Below, piece after piece: positions 60,252 through 64,000 of a DNA stretch of 64,000 bases; position 1 is the first letter of the stretch; the number at the start of each line of letters is the position of its first letter. This DNA comes from Alkalibacillus silvisoli (GTDB lineage Bacteria > Bacillota > Bacilli > Bacillales > Alkalibacillaceae): contig NZ_BAAACZ010000018.1 in NCBI RefSeq assembly GCF_039521975.1, positions 62,001 through 126,000 of the forward strand, in the 5' to 3' direction. The translations under genes were made by a program, and so were the position numbers. Under the pieces are notes generated by a model that saw only the letters and a program-made list of their open reading frames with translations, was not told the DNA's origin and did no database searches.

Positions 60252-60821
60252 TTATTCTATAAAATTGAGATAATAAATTAGATTATCTGTCCATTCTCCA
60301 AATTCATAAATGAAACCTTTTCTTGTACATTCATACGCCATGCCAACACTTTCGGCTAGTTTGATTGAAGCGGGATTATCTAAGTTGATATGAGCCTCAA
60401 TGCGGTGGTAATTTAACATCTTAAAAGCTATATCTAATGCTTCTTTAACAGCTTCCTGCCCGTAGCCTTTTCCCCAGTGCTGATTGTGAAAGCTATATCC
60501 GACTCTTCCCCACTGGAAATCATCTCTTTCTAACGTAGAAAAGTCTACCTTACCTAATTGTCTACCATCTTCTTTCAGGAATACAGCAAAAATGTAGGCT
60601 GTATCTGTTAATGCTAACTCTTGATGTTGATTGATCAGGTTTTTGAACCATTCATACGAACATTTACTCATATCCATTTTTCCCATGTCATGCCTGTGTT
60701 GTGATGGGAAGCGGTTAGTAAATTCATTTAACCAATTTTCGTAATCATTTTCATTCAATGGTCGAATGATTAATCTTTCTGTTTCAGCAATAATATCAAA
60801 TTTTTGGCTTTCCAATATCAA
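60252..60821 (-). CDS. GNAT N-acetyltransferase (RimJ/RimL-like)
   Basis: 189 residues from TTG 60821 (MILESQKFD), 8 bases after AAAGGAG; the frame continues 15 codons upstream through that site. RimJ/L motifs: TERLIIRPLNENDYENW at the start, WGRVGYSFHNQHWGKGYGQEA (acetyl-CoA loop) and HINLDNPASIKLAESVGM. Acetylates an amine on a protein N-terminus or small molecule; substrate unknown. Confidence 0.82.
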   Translation of the reverse strand: MILESQKFDIIAETERLIIRPLNENDYENWLNEFTNRFPSQHRHDMGKMDMSKCSYEWFKNLINQHQELALTDTAYIFAVFLKEDGRQLGKVDFSTLERDDFQWGRVGYSFHNQHWGKGYGQEAVKEALDIAFKMLNYHRIEAHINLDNPASIKLAESVGMAYECTRKGFIYEFGEWTDNLIYYLNFIE

Positions 60822-60941
60822 TGTGACAGCTCCTTTGAATATAAATTCTCCTAAATACATGTGCACCTGTTTCTACTTTTAAATGATTTGTCATAAGCCA
60901 TCACACCTTTCTATATTATTTAGCAAACCTTCAAGACTAGC

Positions 60942-61439
60942 TTACAAGAGCTTTGACATATAGTATTCATCAACAAACTCTCCATCAATGAGCAATGAAT
61001 CTCTTTTCGTTCCTTCAATTTCAAAGCCCATCTTTTTATACAATGACAAGCCGGCTTTATTTCTTCCGACTGCACTTAGTTCTAACCTATGAATGTTGTG
61101 CTCAGTCGCCCATTGATTTATTGCGCTTAAAAGCTTTCTCCCAATTCCTTGTCCTCTGTATTCCTTCAATATTCCAACCACTAGGTAAGCTGAATGTCTA
61201 TTTCTTCTCGCTTTTCCACCCAAAGCTAGTATGTAACCTACTAAATGGTCATTATCTTCTGATACAAGAATAGTAGAGTTTTCTTGGGTTTCTATATTTT
61301 CGATCATCTTTAATTGGTTTTCAGGGCTAATGTTTCTTTCACCCGGTTCCCAAAGCATGTAATCTGAACTTTGGTCTACCTGCTGAATGAGTGTAGATAA
61401 TTTCTCTGAATCTGCTGATTTAACTTCTCTAATAATCAT
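60942..61439 (-). CDS. GNAT N-acetyltransferase
   Basis: 165 residues. Core: YLVVGILKEYRGQGIGRKLL (acetyl-CoA loop RGQGIGRKL) and HRLELSAVGRNKAGLSLYKK followed by MGFEIEGTKRDS. ATG 61439 (MIIREVKSAD) is chosen as the usual GNAT start; GGCGGG lies upstream and ATG 61457 is an alternative. Substrate unknown. Confidence 0.8.
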   Translation of the reverse strand: MIIREVKSADSEKLSTLIQQVDQSSDYMLWEPGERNISPENQLKMIENIETQENSTILVSEDNDHLVGYILALGGKARRNRHSAYLVVGILKEYRGQGIGRKLLSAINQWATEHNIHRLELSAVGRNKAGLSLYKKMGFEIEGTKRDSLLIDGEFVDEYYMSKLL

Positions 61440-61577
61440 GAGGAGCCCGCCTAACATTATGTACTTGTTTACTTATTCAATAAAAAAATCTAATATCCTC
61501 TTAAAATTGCATTAATATGGCTTAATAACAATATTCATAGTTCGAATGTGAATAAGTCTATGTTATTAACATGAAAT

Positions 61578-61719
61578 TGTGCATAAATAAGGCGGAATGT
61601 GGACTATATAAGACAGTAAAAGCATTTATCCACAAAATTTGAACGACAAGTACAACTCTATCCACAGGAATTGTTCAGTTTTCCAAAAGATATTCACATG
61701 ATATGAGTATTTATCCACG
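61578..61719. promoter_or_regulatory. Cluster of DnaA-box-like sequences
   Basis: TTATNCACA matches within 142 bases: exact TTATGCACA on the minus strand (61578-61586) and exact TTATCCACA (61626-61634); one-mismatch boxes CTATCCACA (61658-61666), ATATTCACA (61690-61698) and TTATCCACG (61711-61719). No dnaA, rpmH or dnaN lies nearby, so this is not a recognised chromosomal oriC; it may be a DnaA-titrating or DnaA-regulated cluster. Confidence 0.45.
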
Positions 61720-61802
61720 AGAATGTATAAAGCTTGTGAAGACCTTTCGCTTGATTAATATGGAATCGAGTGAAATTCATAAAATTTAATAGAAAATCAA
61801 AA

Positions 61803-61862
61803 TAATCGGGCGAAATTATTAATTTTCAGGCGAACGCCTAATTAATTAAGCATTCGTCTGAA
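61803..61862. repeat. Three degenerate 20-bp tandem units
   Basis: Units at 61803, 61823 and 61843, each 20 bases. The first two follow the consensus of the 43827 array (TAATCGGGCGAAATTATTAA; TTTTCAGGCGAACGCCTAAT) and the third is diverged (AAGCATTCGTCTGAA). It lies between the DnaA-box cluster and the MerR promoter. Confidence 0.6.
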
Positions 61863-61870
61863 TTCACCTG

Positions 61871-61901
61871 TTGACTTTTACGTTACGTGAGAGCTTATAG
61901 T
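61871..61901 (+). promoter_or_regulatory. MerR-type promoter with 19-bp spacer
   Basis: TTGACT (61871-61876), 19-base spacer, TATAGT (61896-61901), 24 bases before the regulator's ATG. The over-long spacer contains ACGT-T-ACGT, and MerR activators untwist such promoters, so autoregulation is likely. Confidence 0.5.
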
Positions 61902-61924
61902 TGAGATGTAAGGAGGTTGGTCAT

Positions 61925-62653
61925 ATGAAGGTAAATGAAGTCGCAAAACTCGTTGGAATCAGTGTGCGCACACTGCATCATTATGATGAGATTGGATTAT
62001 TAACACCAAATAAAGATCAAGAATCCGGCTACCGCACGTATTCAGATGATGATTTAACATTGCTGCAGCAAATATTATTTTTTAAAGAAATTGGGTTTCC
62101 ACTTAAAAAGATTAAAGAAGTAATCCACAGTCCAGAGTACGACCAACTAGAAGCCTTGCAATTGCACCGAAAAATGTTGATGGAAAAAAGAGAGAAAATG
62201 GATGCTATGCTACAAACGCTTGACCAAACCATTCAAGCGAAGGAAGGAGGGGTGGAAATGGCTAATCAAGACAAGTTTAAAGGTTTTGACTTTAGTGATA
62301 ACCCGTATGAGGAAGAAGCCCGTGAACGCTGGGGTGATGCTAAGGTTGATGAGGCAAAGAAAAATGCAAAGGGGTTCACTGAAACAGATCAAGAGCGAAT
62401 GAATGACATTTATCATAAGTTGGCTGAACTACGCCATGGTGATCCAAAGTCAGAAGAAGCACAGTCTGTGATTAATGAATGGTACGACTTTTTAAACAAC
62501 AATTTCACAACTTACACACCAGAAATGTTCCAAGAGCTTGGTATGATGTACGTTCAAGATGAACGATTCACGAAAAATATCGACCAATTCGGTGATGGTC
62601 TAGCTCAGTTTATGAGTGAGGCGATGGTTGAGTTTGGTGAGAGGAATAAGTAA
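61925..62653 (+). CDS. MerR-family regulator with TipAS antibiotic-binding domain
   Basis: 242 residues from ATG 61925 (AAGGAGG upstream). N-terminal MerR HTH (MKVNEVAKLVGISVRTLHHY, DEIGLLTPNKDQESGYRTYS), a long helix, then a C-terminal TipAS/TipAL domain (GFDFSDNPYEEEARERWGD, YVQDERFTKNIDQFGDGLAQFM). TipA-type proteins bind thiopeptide and other drugs and activate their own promoter. The 19-bp spacer upstream supports this mechanism. Confidence 0.88.
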   Translation: MKVNEVAKLVGISVRTLHHYDEIGLLTPNKDQESGYRTYSDDDLTLLQQILFFKEIGFPLKKIKEVIHSPEYDQLEALQLHRKMLMEKREKMDAMLQTLDQTIQAKEGGVEMANQDKFKGFDFSDNPYEEEARERWGDAKVDEAKKNAKGFTETDQERMNDIYHKLAELRHGDPKSEEAQSVINEWYDFLNNNFTTYTPEMFQELGMMYVQDERFTKNIDQFGDGLAQFMSEAMVEFGERNK

Positions 62654-62686
62654 GAGAGCGTAGCTGATTAAGCTTAAACTCCCTTA

Positions 62687-62869
62687 TTATGTAAGGGCTA
62701 TAATCCACATCAATAAACTGAATGAAAAGATGACCCAAAACGTATTTTCGGTCGTCTTTTCATTACGTTGCGTTTTTTTAATGATCGCGATTAAGTTGAA
62801 GCTGAAAAGAATCGCTAAAATGGGTGTGAGAAACATGGCTGATAGAACTAAAATTGAATCTAAGTACAT
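62687..62869 (-). CDS. Small two-helix membrane protein
   Basis: 60 residues from ATG 62869: helix 1 ILVLSAMFLTPILAILFSFN, a basic polar loop (KKTQRNEKTTENT), helix 2 FWVIFSFSLLMWIIAL. AGGAGG lies 4 bases upstream. The longer frame is not supported by a ribosome binding site. Family not recognised. Confidence 0.55.
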   Translation of the reverse strand: MYLDSILVLSAMFLTPILAILFSFNLIAIIKKTQRNEKTTENTFWVIFSFSLLMWIIALT

Positions 62870-63036
62870 ACATCCTCCTAATTTCACAACTTTTGTAAAA
62901 AAATTACCATAAACGAATGTGAGATACAAGACATTTTTCTACAATCTCTCTCAAAATCTCCTATCCTAGTCGACAAGGGTTTTTCATAGAATAATTAGAA
63001 ATTAACCAGTACGATAATTTTCTTAGGGGGATGCGT

Positions 63037-63171
63037 ATGGATCAGTGCCGCTTCTGCAATTCACGAGCAGTGAGTAAGTGCAGGTCTTGCTACAAGTTGT
63101 TGTGTTCGAAATGTAGAATTTCACAAGGTGGCATGACTTACTGTAATACCGAATGTAAAGAACATAACTAA
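63037..63171 (+). CDS. Cysteine-rich mini-protein (44 residues, zinc-binding)
   Basis: Reads MDQCRFCNSRAVSKCRSCYK, LLCSKCRISQGGMTYC, NTECKEHN. Eight Cys as CxxC, CxxC, CxxC and CxxxC suggest two bound zinc ions, like a compact cross-brace finger (B-box/MYND-like spacing). AGGGGG (63025-63030) is 6 bases before ATG 63037; ATG 63031 abuts it. A terminator follows at 63187. Function unknown. Confidence 0.65.
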   Translation: MDQCRFCNSRAVSKCRSCYKLLCSKCRISQGGMTYCNTECKEHN

Positions 63172-63186
63172 GATGATCAATTTATT

Positions 63187-63213
63187 CCACAGAATACGTT
63201 CTGTGGTTTTTTA
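63187..63213 (+). terminator. Rho-independent terminator
   Basis: CCACAGAA (63187-63194), loop TACG, TTCTGTGG (63199-63206), then TTTTTTA. Confidence 0.85.
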
Positions 63214-63229
63214 TGGAGCGTGCGGTTAT

Positions 63230-63389
63230 CAGCGTTCGGAGCGATATATCAGCGCTCGTATGGATTTAACGGCGTTCTCCTGAATTTATCAGCGCTCGCC
63301 CGAATTTAACAGTGCTCGCTTGAATTTAACGGCGCTCGCCCGAATTTGTCAGCGCTCGCTTGAATTTAACAGCGTTCACGCAAATATCC
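63230..63389. repeat. Eight degenerate 20-bp tandem units
   Basis: Units start every 20 bases from 63230 to 63370. The best-kept middle units read C(A/G)GCGCTCGCCCGAATTTAA; outer units decay. Each unit has a GC-rich half (CAGCGCTCG) and an A/T-rich half (GAATTTAA). Noncoding, between a terminator and the next gene. Confidence 0.75.
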
Positions 63390-63430
63390 TTGAATAATTA
63401 TGGTAATATAAGAATGAGGGAGGAGACCTT

Positions 63431-63658
63431 ATGCCATATCAAGCTTATATCGTTATGTTTATTGGATTATTTTTTATGTATTTAGGTGTGTTAATCTTTA
63501 CGGGTAAAGCACCGTCTGTTTTGGATTACTTCCTTAAAACAGGAGTCCCTTATAATGACAAGTTGTCTTTACGATTTTTTGGCACGATTGTAATTGTTAT
63601 AGGGGCTGTAATTGGGTTGCTACCTTTTATATTAGGTACGGACAATATGAATCTCTAA
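63431..63658 (+). CDS. Small membrane protein, two helices
   Basis: 75 residues: helix 1 YIVMFIGLFFMYLGVLIFTG, then KAPSVLDYFLKTGVPYNDKLSL, helix 2 TIVIVIGAVIGLLPFILG. GAGGGAGGAGA precedes ATG 63431. A terminator follows. Family not recognised. Confidence 0.65.
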   Translation: MPYQAYIVMFIGLFFMYLGVLIFTGKAPSVLDYFLKTGVPYNDKLSLRFFGTIVIVIGAVIGLLPFILGTDNMNL

Positions 63659-63661
63659 TGT

Positions 63662-63690
63662 GAATCCTTCCAGATAAGGATTCTTTTTTA
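63662..63690 (+). terminator. Rho-independent terminator
   Basis: GAATCCTT (63662-63669) pairs with AAGGATTC (63676-63683), followed by TTTTTTA. Confidence 0.75.
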
Positions 63691-63814
63691 TGGGTGGAAA
63701 ATTAAGATTTGTATGAATTTTTGTATAAAGGTGGTCGATTATATTTACTAATTGTGATAATATTAATAAAAATGTTTAATAATTGTATAGAAAATGAAGG
63801 GGGAAGGGAACAAA

Positions 63815-64000
63815 ATGGTAAGTTATGATGCATTAAACTATCCATATGCTTCGCGTCGTAATGTGGTATATGGGAGAAAAGGTATGGTGGCGACATCTCA
63901 GCCACTAGCGGCGCAGGCTGGTTTAGATATTATGAAACAAGGAGGTAATGCAATCGATGCTGCGATTGCGACGGCGGCTGCTTTAACAGTGTTAGAGCCT
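63815..64000 (+). CDS. ggt: Gamma-glutamyltransferase, N-terminal part (runs off window)
   Basis: Visible residues begin MVSYDALNYPYASRRNVVYG and continue with GMVATSQPLAAQAGLDIMKQ and GGNAIDAAIATAAALTVLEP, the conserved start of gamma-glutamyltransferases (VATxxPLAAxAGLDILxxGGNAIDAAIA). There is no signal peptide, so it is likely a cytoplasmic YwrD-like member. GGAAGGG precedes ATG 63815. The catalytic Thr and the rest lie beyond the window. Confidence 0.88.
   Translation, partial: MVSYDALNYPYASRRNVVYGRKGMVATSQPLAAQAGLDIMKQGGNAIDAAIATAAALTVLEP

Noticed and set aside
61578..61719. Chromosomal origin of replication
   Set aside because: No dnaA, dnaN, rpmH or gidB nearby and no clear DNA-unwinding element of large size; treated as a secondary DnaA-box cluster.
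63230..63389. CRISPR array
   Set aside because: Units are directly abutting 20-mers without unique spacers, and no cas gene is present.

Overview
The window looks like a chromosomal segment of a low-GC Gram-positive bacterium, most likely a Bacillaceae member. Reasons: strong AGGAGG-type ribosome binding sites, TTG/GTG starts, lipobox lipoproteins, CcpA-type cre sites and B. subtilis-like gene families. Several surface lipoproteins are very rich in Asp/Glu, which would suit a salt- or alkali-adapted species; that is an inference. No rRNA, tRNA, CRISPR array or insertion sequence was seen.

Layout. (1) 1-6.9 kb: a Tad-pilus-like surface locus. Two TadE/TadG-like gene pairs flank a tandem array of four paralogous, unrecognised ~270-residue proteins, and a decayed gene end lies inside the array. 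A small membrane protein and a lipoprotein follow. (2) 6.9-28.5 kb: a large aromatic-compound block. It holds a ferredoxin/flavodoxin-NADP reductase-like flavoprotein, paaY, paaX, paaABCD, an EthD-like gene, paaF, paaG, a stand-alone aldehyde dehydrogenase, paaH, a thiolase, a flavin oxidoreductase, an FlK-type thioesterase, a phenylalanine-dehydrogenase-like enzyme, a complete 2-oxoacid dehydrogenase complex (E1 alpha, E1 beta, E2, E3) and an aromatic-amino-acid-type ABC importer. Read together they suggest a route: phenylalanine uptake, deamination to phenylpyruvate, oxidative decarboxylation directly to phenylacetyl-CoA, then the aerobic epoxide pathway to acetyl-CoA and succinyl-CoA. No phenylacetate-CoA ligase (paaK), paaE or fused paaZ is present here. 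(3) 28.9-35.9 kb: a CitA/CitB-type two-component system and a tctCBA tripartite tricarboxylate transporter with an added DASS-type permease; a perfect cre match lies upstream of tctC. (4) 36-42 kb: small membrane peptides, then a histidine kinase/response regulator/ABC exporter module with the layout of the B. subtilis linearmycin-resistance operon lnrJKLMN. (5) 42-49 kb: a putP-like sodium symporter with a 36-residue accessory peptide, a DUF457 membrane protein, an ACR3-like permease, a nucleotidyltransferase, a DinB protein, a flavin amine oxidase and a zinc-finger membrane protein. (6) 49-54.3 kb: a divergent pair of large helicases, NERD-UvrD and PLD-DEAD-DUF3427, possibly defence-related. 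(7) 54.3-64 kb: single genes of mixed function (HAD hydrolase, duplicated lipoproteins, patatin, MDR oxidoreductase, acetamidase, two GNATs, TipA-like MerR regulator, Cys-rich mini-protein, start of gamma-glutamyltransferase).

Between genes there are degenerate repeats with a 20-bp period at four places (43.8, 59.1, 61.8 and 63.2 kb), and a DnaA-box cluster at 61.6-61.7 kb. Starts were moved from the longest open frame to the codon best placed after a ribosome binding site where the sequence allowed; those choices are stated per entry.
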